A stretch of DNA of 64,000 nucleotides from NCBI RefSeq assembly GCF_005222755.1, contig NZ_STGD01000005.1, positions 1 through 64,000 on the forward strand. Direction: 5' to 3'. The notes beneath the pieces were generated by a model. It did no database searches and had not been told where the DNA came from. It worked only from the letters and a program-made list of their open reading frames with translations. The stretch comes from Roseomonas sp. HF4 (lineage in GTDB: Bacteria > Pseudomonadota > Alphaproteobacteria > Acetobacterales > Acetobacteraceae). Below, piece after piece: positions 6,911 through 15,107 of the stretch; the stretch's first letter is position 1; the number at the start of each line of letters is the position of its first letter. Both the position numbers and the translations under genes were made by a program.

Positions 6911-9240
6911 TGGGCGGCCTGCACGATGCCGGTGTCGCGGCGCCGCCATTCGTCAGCAACCGCGGCACGGAGTTCGGTCGTGGCCATGAGAAAGGCGAGC
7001 GTCGATTCCGCGCCCTGGTTCTGGTTCACCCGGTCGCACAGCAAGCCGTCGTGGCACGCGCCGGATCGCGCGTCGTGCATTGGCTGCCCGAGGTCGTTGT
7101 CGCCCAGGAACCAGGCGTAGGCACGCCGGGCCTCCTCCAGCCAGTCTTCGTCGTCCGTGGCCCGCCATGCCGTCAGGCACGCCCCGACCGTGGCGGCCGC
7201 CTCCACCGGCTGCTGGTCATGCAGGGCGCGTTCGCCCCCCCGCCGCCAGAAACCCGCCGAGCCAATGGGCCGGAAGTGCCCGGCCTCCGCGCGCTGGTTC
7301 CGGCAAAGCCAGGCGAGCGCCTCGATCCCCGACGCCAACCACTCCGCCCTCCCGGCCTGGTGGCCAGCCGCGATGAGCGCCTGCGGCAGGCGCCCATTGT
7401 CATAGGCCACGACATCCTCGAACCAGGTCCAGCCAGGCCGCCGGTTGCCGCGCAGATGGTCATGGAGCCGTTCCGCGAGCTTGGTGCGCAGCCGCTCCAG
7501 CCGCAGGTCACCGGGCCGGACCGCCAGCGCTTCGACCACGCCGAGCAATGCAAATGCCCATGCACGCAGGGAGTCGAACCGGAGCGCCGGCGGCGCCGCA
7601 TGTTCGAGCAGACCATGTGCCCACCCCCGTTGCGACTGGTCTTCCCCGCGGGCCATGACCGTGCCGAGGGCCCAGACCGCGCGGCCATGGCTGTCCTGCG
7701 AGCCGACGGCCTCAAGCCACCGGCGGTCATAGGCCATGAAGTTGCGGAAGCGCCCAGTGTCGGCATCCCAGGCATGCTGGACGAAGGCGGATGTCGTGGC
7801 GAGGAAGTTCGCCGGCATTGCCGAGGCAGCGGGGTCGCCTTCGGCCGTCAGGATCGTGCCGAGGATGAGCGCCCGGGTATTGTCGTCGAGGCAATACCCA
7901 TGCGTCCGGTCCACGATCGCGCGCGTCGCGTGCTGCGCAATTCCCGTCGAATCCATGAGTCGGGCAAGGTGGGTCAGCCGCACCGGCGGCGCGATGAGGG
8001 CGGGCGTACCGCCGGCCTCCGCGATCCTGGGCGGGATCGAGGGCGCCGCGCGCGGGGACAGCCGGCGCTGCCTGGTCGCCTCCAGCCGCGCCGCGGCGAA
8101 GACGTCGCGATAGAGTGCGCCGATCCTCGACCACCGCATGCCGTGGCCCAGCGCATAGGCGGCTTCACGCATCGCGCGCAGCCGCGCCGGGTCCGCAAGG
8201 AGGCCGACGACAGCCGAAGCGATCGCCGCCGGATCGGCGAAGGGCACCAGTGCGCCGCGTCCTTCCGCCAGAAGTTCCGCGGCATGCCAGTACGGTGTCG
8301 AGACCACTGCCTTTCCCATTCCGAAGCTGTAGGCGAGCGTGCCGGAAACGCTCTGCGCCTCGTTCAGGTACGGGGTGAGATAGATATCGGCCGCGGCGAT
8401 GGCGCGGGTCAGCGTCGGCAGGTCCACGAAGCGATCAAGGAAGCGCACATGGTCCGCGACGCCGAGTTGTGCCGCCAACCGCTTCAGGGAATCGCGGTGG
8501 GCCTCGCCTTCCCGACGCAGGATGTTGGGATGGGTGGCGCCGAGGACGAGGTAGAGCGCGTCGGGCCGCTGCGCGACGATCGCGGGCATCGCGCGGATCG
8601 CCTGCTCGACTCCCTTGCCGGGTGAAAGCAGGCCGAAGGTGAGCAGCACCGTTCGCCCGACGGCGTCGAACTCGGCCTTGTGCGCCATGGGAGGATCCTC
8701 GGCAGGAGGATCGGGAATGCCGTGCGGGATGACAGCGATCTGCTCCGCGGGCACGCCGTGGACCTCGCGCAGAATACGCTGCGCCCGCTCGGTCATCACC
8801 ACCAGCCGGCTTGCGCAGCGGATGAGTTCCTGCAGGACGCGGAACTGGCCGGGCGTCGGATGGTCCAGCACGGTGTGCAGCGTCGCGACCACCGGCATGG
8901 TCGCGCGCCTGACAAGGGCAAGCAGTCGGTCCCCATCGGGACCACCATAGATGCCGTACTCGTGCTGAACACAGAGGATGTCGGCATTGACGTCGCCGAG
9001 GAACTCGGCCGCACGGCCGTAGGCCTGGGGAACGTCTTCAGGGATGTCGAGCCAGACTTCCGGCGGATAGTCGTAGTCGGCGCCGGGATCGGTCATCGCC
9101 AGGACGAAGCATTCGGCATCCGGCACTGCGCCCGCGACGGCGCTGCGAAGGTCGCCGGTGAAGGTGGCGAGGCCGCACATGCGCGGCGCATGGTTTCCAA
9201 GGAAGGCTATCCGGTGAAGTGGAGGCGCTCGGGACGTCAT
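6907..9240 (-). CDS. Large GT4-family glycosyltransferase with C-terminal helical domain
   Basis: 777 residues. The ATG at 9240 is preceded by AGGAG at 10 nt; the frame stays open for another 138 codons upstream without family resemblance. Residues 1-380 are a GT-B fold: FLGNHAPRMCGLATFTGDL at the N-terminus, LLSPGKGVEQAI at the nucleotide-binding start, and EAQSVSGTLAYSFGMGKAV near the donor site. Residues about 400-777 form an alpha-helical toroid-like domain (GYCLDDNTRALI, WTWFEDVVAYDN). The architecture recurs beside GH130 genes in alphaproteobacteria. It is probably the first gene of a two-gene operon. Confidence 0.85.
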   Translation of the reverse strand: MTSRAPPLHRIAFLGNHAPRMCGLATFTGDLRSAVAGAVPDAECFVLAMTDPGADYDYPPEVWLDIPEDVPQAYGRAAEFLGDVNADILCVQHEYGIYGGPDGDRLLALVRRATMPVVATLHTVLDHPTPGQFRVLQELIRCASRLVVMTERAQRILREVHGVPAEQIAVIPHGIPDPPAEDPPMAHKAEFDAVGRTVLLTFGLLSPGKGVEQAIRAMPAIVAQRPDALYLVLGATHPNILRREGEAHRDSLKRLAAQLGVADHVRFLDRFVDLPTLTRAIAAADIYLTPYLNEAQSVSGTLAYSFGMGKAVVSTPYWHAAELLAEGRGALVPFADPAAIASAVVGLLADPARLRAMREAAYALGHGMRWSRIGALYRDVFAAARLEATRQRRLSPRAAPSIPPRIAEAGGTPALIAPPVRLTHLARLMDSTGIAQHATRAIVDRTHGYCLDDNTRALILGTILTAEGDPAASAMPANFLATTSAFVQHAWDADTGRFRNFMAYDRRWLEAVGSQDSHGRAVWALGTVMARGEDQSQRGWAHGLLEHAAPPALRFDSLRAWAFALLGVVEALAVRPGDLRLERLRTKLAERLHDHLRGNRRPGWTWFEDVVAYDNGRLPQALIAAGHQAGRAEWLASGIEALAWLCRNQRAEAGHFRPIGSAGFWRRGGERALHDQQPVEAAATVGACLTAWRATDDEDWLEEARRAYAWFLGDNDLGQPMHDARSGACHDGLLCDRVNQNQGAESTLAFLMATTELRAAVADEWRRRDTGIVQAAQ

Positions 9241-9890
9241 CGTGATGGAACTCCTGCCGCATTTTCTGCATGAGCGCCGAAGCGCGCGGTGTCTTGCACG
9301 CGAAGCCCGCTTCCGACACGGGGCGGTCCGTGGCGGCGCGATCGCAGTATCCTGGCGCACGCCCGGACACGCGCCGCGCATGGGCACATGCCCGTGCCGC
9401 ACGACGCCAAGGCACACGTTCGATAGCGGGCATGGGCGGGAAGGTCTCCCGCACGACGCCAGGACCACACCACACGATCGGTCTTCCATCGCGCCGACAG
9501 CGTCCGCGCTACCTATGGACGTCGGAAGGCCCGTCGAGAGGAGGATCGGCGTCGCGACGACGTCCAGTAACGCGCGCTTCGCGCGGAAAGTTGCATCTGG
9601 TTCGCTGCTCGCGCTGAAAAGGCGTTGGCGCGTGTCGCGCGCCTCCATCCGCATCAGGCAGATGGTGAGTTGCGCGCCATGCCAAAAGCGCCCTGCGCCG
9701 CAGCCGCGTCGGCCCCGGGCGCTTGCCGCGACCGGCTTGCTGTGGCGGAACGACGTGCAGGCAGGATGATCGCTCCACTTAGGCGGCCGAAGGATCTACC
9801 CCCTGCCGCACCAGGCTGCCGAGGCCGCGAATGCGGCCCGCCGGCAGTCCGGCGAAGCCAGGCGACTGGATCTCCGCATCCGAGAATTAG
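9241..9890. other. Intergenic region, no gene seen
   Basis: About 650 bases between the glycosyltransferase start and the transglutaminase end. Several frames are open on both strands but have arginine-rich, low-complexity translations and no start sites with ribosome-binding sequences. The promoter of the minus-strand GT/GH130 operon should lie here, but none is obvious. Confidence 0.4.
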
Positions 9891-9913
9891 GGCCGAAGGT
9901 GAAGCCTTCGGCC
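9891..9913 (-). terminator. Hairpin downstream of the first transglutaminase gene
   Basis: A perfect 9-bp stem (GGCCGAAGG with CCTTCGGCC) and a 5-nt loop lie 9 nt past the minus-strand stop. The following bases are CTAATTC, not a clear U-run, so termination is likely but not certain. Confidence 0.45.
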
Positions 9914-9921
9914 GCCAGACA

Positions 9922-10731
9922 TTACGGCGTCACTTCGTCCGTGAAGACGCTGAATCCCACCAGCGTGCAGGGCCCGAAGGTCGTCGCGATCGCGACGTCG
10001 GTTGCATCGCGGCCGCGCGCAAGCAGGATTCGCCCAATGCGCGGGACGTTGTTGCGCGCATCGAAGGTGTGCCAGCGGTCATCGAGAAAGACCTCGAACC
10101 ACGCGGCGAAATCCATCGGCCCATAGGGCGGCGGCATGCCGATGTCGCCCAGATAGCCCGTGCAGTAGCGCGCCGGGATGTTGACGCAGCGGCACAGCGT
10201 GATCGCGAGATGCGCGTAGTCGCGGCACACGCCTCGGCGCTCCATGAAGGCTTCCGAGGCGGTTCGCGTCGCGCGCGCATGCTCGTAGCCGAAGGCGATG
10301 CGGTCATGCACGTAGTCGCAGATCGCCTGCACCCTGTCCCAACCGGTCGGCCCCTGGCCGAACAGCGACCAGGCTATGTCCGACAACCGATCGGTATCGC
10401 AATAGCGGCTGCCGAGGAGATAGATCAGCATCTCGTCCGGCAGTTCCTCGACGGAACGCTGCCACGCCGCCCGGATGACGGGATCGGGCATGCCGGAATC
10501 CTCGACGAGTATGCGCGTCGCGATCGTCAGCCGACCGGCGGGGGCCACGATTCGCGTGCAGACATTGCCGAAGCCGTCGCTGTAACTCCTGGCAGCGACC
10601 GGCGGATCGAAGGCCAGCTCATGCGGCCCGATCAGGTCTGGCACGCGAGAGGGATGTGGCGTGACCACCAATAGCATCGGCGTGGGCTGCGGGCAGTCAT
10701 AGACGATCTGGCAGCCGGCGCTGATGCGCAT
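9922..10731 (-). CDS. Transglutaminase-like protein, catalytic His replaced
   Basis: 269 residues, with an AGGAG site 8 nt before the ATG. The core has the nucleophile Cys at C169 (RRGVCRDYAHL) and an Asp at D224 (WHTFDARNN). At the place where transglutaminase-fold proteases carry His (usually HAW.EV), this protein reads MDFAAWFEVF, so Ala209/210 stand there. A nearby H221 might substitute. It lies downstream of a second, complete transglutaminase gene with 96 nt between, probably in one operon. Such pairs are often linked to cytoplasmic amide or isopeptide hydrolysis; the substrate is unknown. Confidence 0.85.
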   Translation of the reverse strand: MRISAGCQIVYDCPQPTPMLLVVTPHPSRVPDLIGPHELAFDPPVAARSYSDGFGNVCTRIVAPAGRLTIATRILVEDSGMPDPVIRAAWQRSVEELPDEMLIYLLGSRYCDTDRLSDIAWSLFGQGPTGWDRVQAICDYVHDRIAFGYEHARATRTASEAFMERRGVCRDYAHLAITLCRCVNIPARYCTGYLGDIGMPPPYGPMDFAAWFEVFLDDRWHTFDARNNVPRIGRILLARGRDATDVAIATTFGPCTLVGFSVFTDEVTP

Positions 10732-10827
10732 GGAAAGCTCCTGCAGAACGAGAGGCCGGCGCGGACGGGCGGGCCGTCAGCGTGGCAACGCGGCGTTGGG
10801 CCCGGTAGCCCGGGGCCCGGCGCGGAC

Positions 10828-11706
10828 TCATGCACGCGGCCGGACGTCCGTGACGGTGACGTCGACCGTCATGCCGAGATGGTCAGACGGAAAGCCTGTC
10901 CAGGTCCCGTGCAGCGGCACGACCTGGCGATGATCGCGGGCGATGGCGACCCTGACCAGGTCGCGATTGCCGATGATGCCGTTGGTCGGATCGAGCTCGA
11001 CCCAGCCCGCGCCCGGCACATAGACGCGCAGCCACGCATGCGTTGCGCCACCTCCAACCCGGCCGCTGGGCTCCGGCGCATACAGATACCCCGAGACGAA
11101 GCGCGCCGCGAGGCCGAGCGCGCGCAATGCCTCGATCATGAAGACCGCGAAGTCCCGGCAGGTGCCGCTGCCGAGGCGCAGGGTCGTGAGTGGGTCCTGC
11201 ACGCCGCGCTCGGCGCGGGCGACATACACGAAGTGGCGACGAACGCCGTGGGTGAGGTCGGCGAGCAGGTCGCGCGTTCCGGTCGGCCCGTCACGCCAGA
11301 GAAACTGGCGCGCCCAGCGTTCCACGGCATGCTCGGGGTCCGGATACTGCCTCTCGATGGAGCGGGCGAGATCCGCCATGTCCTCTACATCGTAGGAGAA
11401 GGGATAGGTCTCGGCGTCGCGTGCGATCGGATAGTCGAGCGCGTTCACCGGCGAATGATCGATCCAAACGCTGCTGGCGAAGCGCAGTTCGCTGGCACGG
11501 GTCGAGAAATGCGCGATGCCGACGCTGTTGCCGAAGACGTCATGCAGCCAGCGGATCGCCGAGGGTTCCGGCGTGATCTCGAGCGTTGCCTCGATCAGCC
11601 GCTGGTCATGCCCCTCCCGCGGACGGAACATCATCCGGTGCTCGCCGAAGGCGACAGGCTGCCGGTACCTGTATGTCGTCACATGCTGGATACCGAGGAT
11701 CGGCAC
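10828..11706 (-). CDS. Transglutaminase-like protein with N-terminal bacterial transglutaminase domain
   Basis: 292 residues from a GTG at 11706. This start is preferred because AGGAGG lies 10 nt upstream and the family begins with a strand like ILGIQHVTTYRYRQPVAF; an ATG 28 codons earlier has neither. The N-terminal beta domain covers about 1-90. The papain-like core shows a full triad: C183 (GSGTCRDFA), H223 (GATHAWLRVY) and D239 (WVELDPTNG). First gene of the transglutaminase pair. Confidence 0.87.
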   Translation of the reverse strand: MPILGIQHVTTYRYRQPVAFGEHRMMFRPREGHDQRLIEATLEITPEPSAIRWLHDVFGNSVGIAHFSTRASELRFASSVWIDHSPVNALDYPIARDAETYPFSYDVEDMADLARSIERQYPDPEHAVERWARQFLWRDGPTGTRDLLADLTHGVRRHFVYVARAERGVQDPLTTLRLGSGTCRDFAVFMIEALRALGLAARFVSGYLYAPEPSGRVGGGATHAWLRVYVPGAGWVELDPTNGIIGNRDLVRVAIARDHRQVVPLHGTWTGFPSDHLGMTVDVTVTDVRPRA

Positions 11707-12213
11707 GGCGCATCCCCTCCTGGGCTGATCATGGCCGCGCATCGACGGCGCGGAGCGGCTTTGGATGGGCGGTCGAAAGACGTTGGCCACGTGATGCGGC
11801 GGGGGTGGCCGCCACGACCCGAACGACCCGGCGCTTTGCGGAGATGGGCCGTGGCCGAGGCGGCCACAACCCTTCGAGCGCCTCGCCCTTCAATCCATGC
11901 CGCCTGTCCGGTCTTATCTGGGCGCGATCCGTACGACCACGAACGTCAGCCCTGGGCGATTTTCGCTGTCCCGGACCGAGAGGGCTCCCTTCAGGTGCTC
12001 CGGCTTCCCGAATTCGCCTCCAGCACGCGGCGCAGCTTCCCTCCTGCGACGACACTGGCCGCATCGATGATTGCGGCTTCGAACGTGACCGCCGGTGGCG
12101 GTCGGCACACCGTCCGCGCTTCCGCCATGCATCGGATATCTCCCTCGGCCACGCGCCATGTCCTGGCGAGCGTCGGCAAGTTGCACCGCATTGTGCTCCT
12201 TGCCGGCGCGGCT
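11707..12213. other. Intergenic region, no gene seen
   Basis: About 500 bases between the transglutaminase start and the end of the OmpA-family gene, both on the minus strand. A short minus-strand frame near 11914-12186 is open but has no ribosome site and no family resemblance. The promoter for the transglutaminase pair is expected here. Confidence 0.4.
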
Positions 12214-13341
12214 TCAGCGCAGCACGATTTCCACGCGGCGGTTCTGCGGCTCGCGGGTGTTGTCCGAGGTCGGGACGAGCAACTGGCCCTCACCAACACC
12301 GCGCGCCGTGATTTCGTTTCGCGGCACGCCGAGGCGCACGAGCTCGGCGGCGACCGCATTCGCGCGGCGTTCCGACAGGCCCTGGTTGTACTGCGGCGAA
12401 CCCGACGTGTCGGTATGGCCCGTCACCTCGAGGCGCGTCACCTGCTGCCGGGTGCGCGCCTGCGCCGCCTCGGCGATGATCTGGCGCGTGCGCGCCGTCA
12501 GATCCGCACGATTCCAGTCGAAGAAGACGAGGAAGGTACGCGCTGGAGCGGGAGCGACGGCGGCGACGGCGCTCGGCGCGGGCGCCGCGTGTCCGAAGTT
12601 GTAGCGGACGCCGAGCAGGATCGAATGATTGAAGGCATCGACCTCGACATTCGTCCGGCGCGTGACCCCCGCTGCATTGGTCGCGGTCGCGGAGAATTCC
12701 GGCGACAGCATGCCGAAGAAGCGGTACTCGGCGGTGAGGGCGAGGCCAGGAACAGAGGTGATCGGGATGCCGAGGCCGACGATCGCCTGGTAGGCGAAGC
12801 GTCCGTCGGAATCATCGATGCGGAACTGCGGGACCGTCGTCCCCGCGGTTGTGCGCCCGCGAAGCGAGACGTTGTCATATTCATGGATCGCGTAGCCCGC
12901 GCCGAGGCCGAGATAAGGCTGCACGGTCCAGCGCGAGGTGGCGCCGAAGTCGTACAAGGCGTTGGCCATGATGCCGTAGGTTCGCGCAGTGCCGCCCGAG
13001 GTGCCGGTGAATCCCGTCGCGCTCACCTGATCGGCGTCGTTCTGCCGGTAGTTGCCCTCGAGCTCGAGGCGCAGGCCGTTGCCGAAGCCGTAGCCGACCG
13101 AGATCAGCCCCACGAAGCCGAGGTTGAACGAGGCGTTGAAGCCTCCGCTCGGCGTCAGACCGAGATTGTTCGGATTGACGTTGGTGCTGTCGATGAAGCT
13201 CTGCAGATTGCCGCCGTCGGAATCGGTGAGCCAGTTCACGCCGGCGCCGCCGGCCACGTATAGGCCGCTGACCGGCTGCGCGATGGCGGCAGCCGGCATC
13301 GCCATCACGGTTGCGAGGAGTAAGGCCTTCTTTGAGTTCAT
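12214..13341 (-). CDS. OmpA-family outer-membrane protein (barrel plus peptidoglycan-binding domain)
   Basis: 375 residues from the ATG at 13341, which begins a signal peptide (MNSKKALLLATVMAMPAAA, cleavage around 21). Longer frames upstream lack a signal. Residues about 22-235 form an 8-strand barrel with alternating aromatic residues and an OprF/OmpW-like glycine pattern. A proline-alanine linker leads to an OmpA_C domain at about 262-375 with LEVTGHTDTSGSPQYNQGLS and ERRANAVAAEL, which binds diaminopimelate of peptidoglycan. It probably anchors the outer membrane to the wall and may form a small pore. Confidence 0.92.
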   Translation of the reverse strand: MNSKKALLLATVMAMPAAAIAQPVSGLYVAGGAGVNWLTDSDGGNLQSFIDSTNVNPNNLGLTPSGGFNASFNLGFVGLISVGYGFGNGLRLELEGNYRQNDADQVSATGFTGTSGGTARTYGIMANALYDFGATSRWTVQPYLGLGAGYAIHEYDNVSLRGRTTAGTTVPQFRIDDSDGRFAYQAIVGLGIPITSVPGLALTAEYRFFGMLSPEFSATATNAAGVTRRTNVEVDAFNHSILLGVRYNFGHAAPAPSAVAAVAPAPARTFLVFFDWNRADLTARTRQIIAEAAQARTRQQVTRLEVTGHTDTSGSPQYNQGLSERRANAVAAELVRLGVPRNEITARGVGEGQLLVPTSDNTREPQNRRVEIVLR

Positions 13342-13695
13342 GGCTGGCGTCCTGCTGCCGGGATCGCGGCCCATCGCCGCATCCAGGGAACTTCCGAAGA
13401 GCGCCAGCGTTGCATCCGGATGAACGTGCAGGAATCCTCTTCGTGGGGCGTGTGGCTTCTGCGCAACGGCCGCAACGCTGGGAGCGAACCGCCCTGGAAG
13501 AGGGCCGGCGACGGGTCCCGATACCGAGCCGGGGAGACCGGCGGTCACGCCGGCAGCGTCGGAGGGTAGTCGGGCATCGCTGCCCTACCGGCTCACCGAT
13601 GGCGGGCTCAACTCCGCTCGGGACAGCCGAAACTGGCCGTGCCTTGAACCTGTCGGCGCCAGCGCGTCGCGCACCACAGGAGGCCGCCCCTCGGC
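13342..13695. other. Intergenic region, no gene seen
   Basis: About 350 bases upstream of the OmpA-family gene. I see no gene; the promoter for the minus-strand OmpA gene should be here. Confidence 0.35.
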
Positions 13696-13826
13696 CTAGC
13701 GCAGCCAGGACCGGATCAAGCGATCCGGCACGCCCAGCTCCGCCGCCACCTATGAGACCGAGCGGCCGCCGCCTCGTACTTGAGCGCCTCCGGGAAGCTC
13801 CGGCGCCGTTTCACGCCCTCCGACAT
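13696..13826 (-). pseudogene. Remnant of an IS orfA (helix-turn-helix transposase subunit)
   Basis: The minus strand has a near-perfect ribosome site (GGAGGTGA) followed by an ATG at 13826 and codons for MSEGVKRRRSFPEALKYEAA. After a frame change it continues as VAAELGVPDRLIRSWLR and stops at 13696. Together these look like the HTH N-terminus of an IS3-type OrfA with an internal deletion or frameshift. No OrfB is nearby and no inverted repeats were found, so this is a dead fragment. Confidence 0.6.
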
Positions 13827-13998
13827 CCTCACCTCCAGGCCCTTCAGCCTATCTGAGGCGTCCACGCATGTGGGGCAGGCCCACCGTCGGGCGCGCTCTG
13901 GGCGGACGCAACGGCGATGCCGGGCAGCCCCGCACGGTGGGACGAATTCATTCTCAGTGAAGGTCGCCGTGTTCCTCGCGAGCGGGTCGTGCCAAGCG

Positions 13999-14970
13999 CT
14001 ACTGGGGCTGAAAGTTCGCGATCCTCAGCAGTTCCTGCGACCGCGCGAAGTCACGCTCCATGAACTGCGCCAGCTCGGCACCGGCCTGGAACATCGGCTC
14101 GATCCCCAGGCTCCCGACCCTTTCGCGGACATCGGCCTCGAACATCGCGGTTGCCAGTTCCGCGTTGATGCGCGCGGTGATCTCCGCGGGCAGGCCGCGC
14201 GGCCCCCACAGCGCCCACCAGGATTCCAGGTCGATGCTCGGCATGCCGCCTTCCGCGGTCGTCGGAATGTTTGGCGCCGCCGCGCTGCGCTGCGCGGAGG
14301 TGATGGCCACACCCTTCACCCGACCGGCTCGCACCGGCGGCAGCGTTGCGAGCATCGGGTCGAAGATCAGCGCGATGCTCCCGCCCATCATGTCCGCCAG
14401 CGCCGGCGAAGTACCCCGATAGGACGCGGCGGTCACATCCACGCCGACCTGGCGGATGAACTCCACCGTCGCCAGGTGCCCGGCCGAGCCCAGCGACGAC
14501 ACGCCGAAGGACCAGTCGCGCGGGTTGGCGCGCACGGCGGCCGCGACCTCCTGTAGCGTCGTCTGCGGCCGCTGGAGGTTCATGATCAGCAGCAGCGGGC
14601 CCTGGCCGACGCGCGCGACCGGCTGCAGGTCGACCATCGGGTCATAGCCGGGGCTGCGCATGACCAGCCGCGCCAGGATCTGGATGCTGGCGGAGAAGCA
14701 GAAGGTGTAGCCATCGGGCGGGGACTGCGCGACGGCGATGCCGCCGATCGCGCCGTTGCCGCCGGTGCGGTTCTCGACGATCACCGGCTGGCCGAGCCGT
14801 TCCTGCAGCTTCTGCGCCGTGACGCGCGCCATGGCGTCCACCGACCCGCCGGGGCTGAACGGGACGACCAGGCGGATCTGGCGGCTCGGCCAGGTGCCCT
14901 GCGCCTGCAGCCGGGGCGCTGCCAGAACCAGCCCTGCGCCGGTCGCGGCGAAGAGGGAGCGACGCTTCAT
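13999..14970 (-). CDS. Bug-family tripartite tricarboxylate transporter substrate-binding protein
   Basis: 323 residues with a GGAGG site 8 nt before the ATG. The signal sequence (RRSLFAATGAGLVLAAP) is Tat-like or Sec. Family hallmarks are WPSRQIRLVVPFSPGGSVDA near the mature N-terminus and ENRTGGNGAIGGIAVAQSPPDGYT. Bug proteins bind small carboxylates in the periplasm for TctAB permeases, though most copies in these bacteria are orphans, as here. It is divergent from the amidohydrolase gene, so they may share regulation or substrate. Confidence 0.92.
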   Translation of the reverse strand: MKRRSLFAATGAGLVLAAPRLQAQGTWPSRQIRLVVPFSPGGSVDAMARVTAQKLQERLGQPVIVENRTGGNGAIGGIAVAQSPPDGYTFCFSASIQILARLVMRSPGYDPMVDLQPVARVGQGPLLLIMNLQRPQTTLQEVAAAVRANPRDWSFGVSSLGSAGHLATVEFIRQVGVDVTAASYRGTSPALADMMGGSIALIFDPMLATLPPVRAGRVKGVAITSAQRSAAAPNIPTTAEGGMPSIDLESWWALWGPRGLPAEITARINAELATAMFEADVRERVGSLGIEPMFQAGAELAQFMERDFARSQELLRIANFQPQ

Positions 14971-15107
14971 TGTTCCAGCCTCCGTGTCGGACGGGCGCCA
15001 TCCTGGCGAAGTGGCTGACAGGGGCGCAACAATTCCGTCCGCGGCGCGCTTGACCCTTTGGTGTCCCGGCTGGACCGTGGCGCGGCGCAGTGCCCCGGAG
15101 CCGCCTC

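Noticed and set aside
9242-9769. Open plus-strand frame in the gap after the glycosyltransferase start
   Set aside because: No ribosome site, no family resemblance, and composition of GC-rich noise.
11914-12186. Short minus-strand frame ending in VRDSENRPGLTFVVVRIAP, reminiscent of DUF397
   Set aside because: DUF397 is an actinobacterial family, the match is a few residues, and no ribosome site is present.
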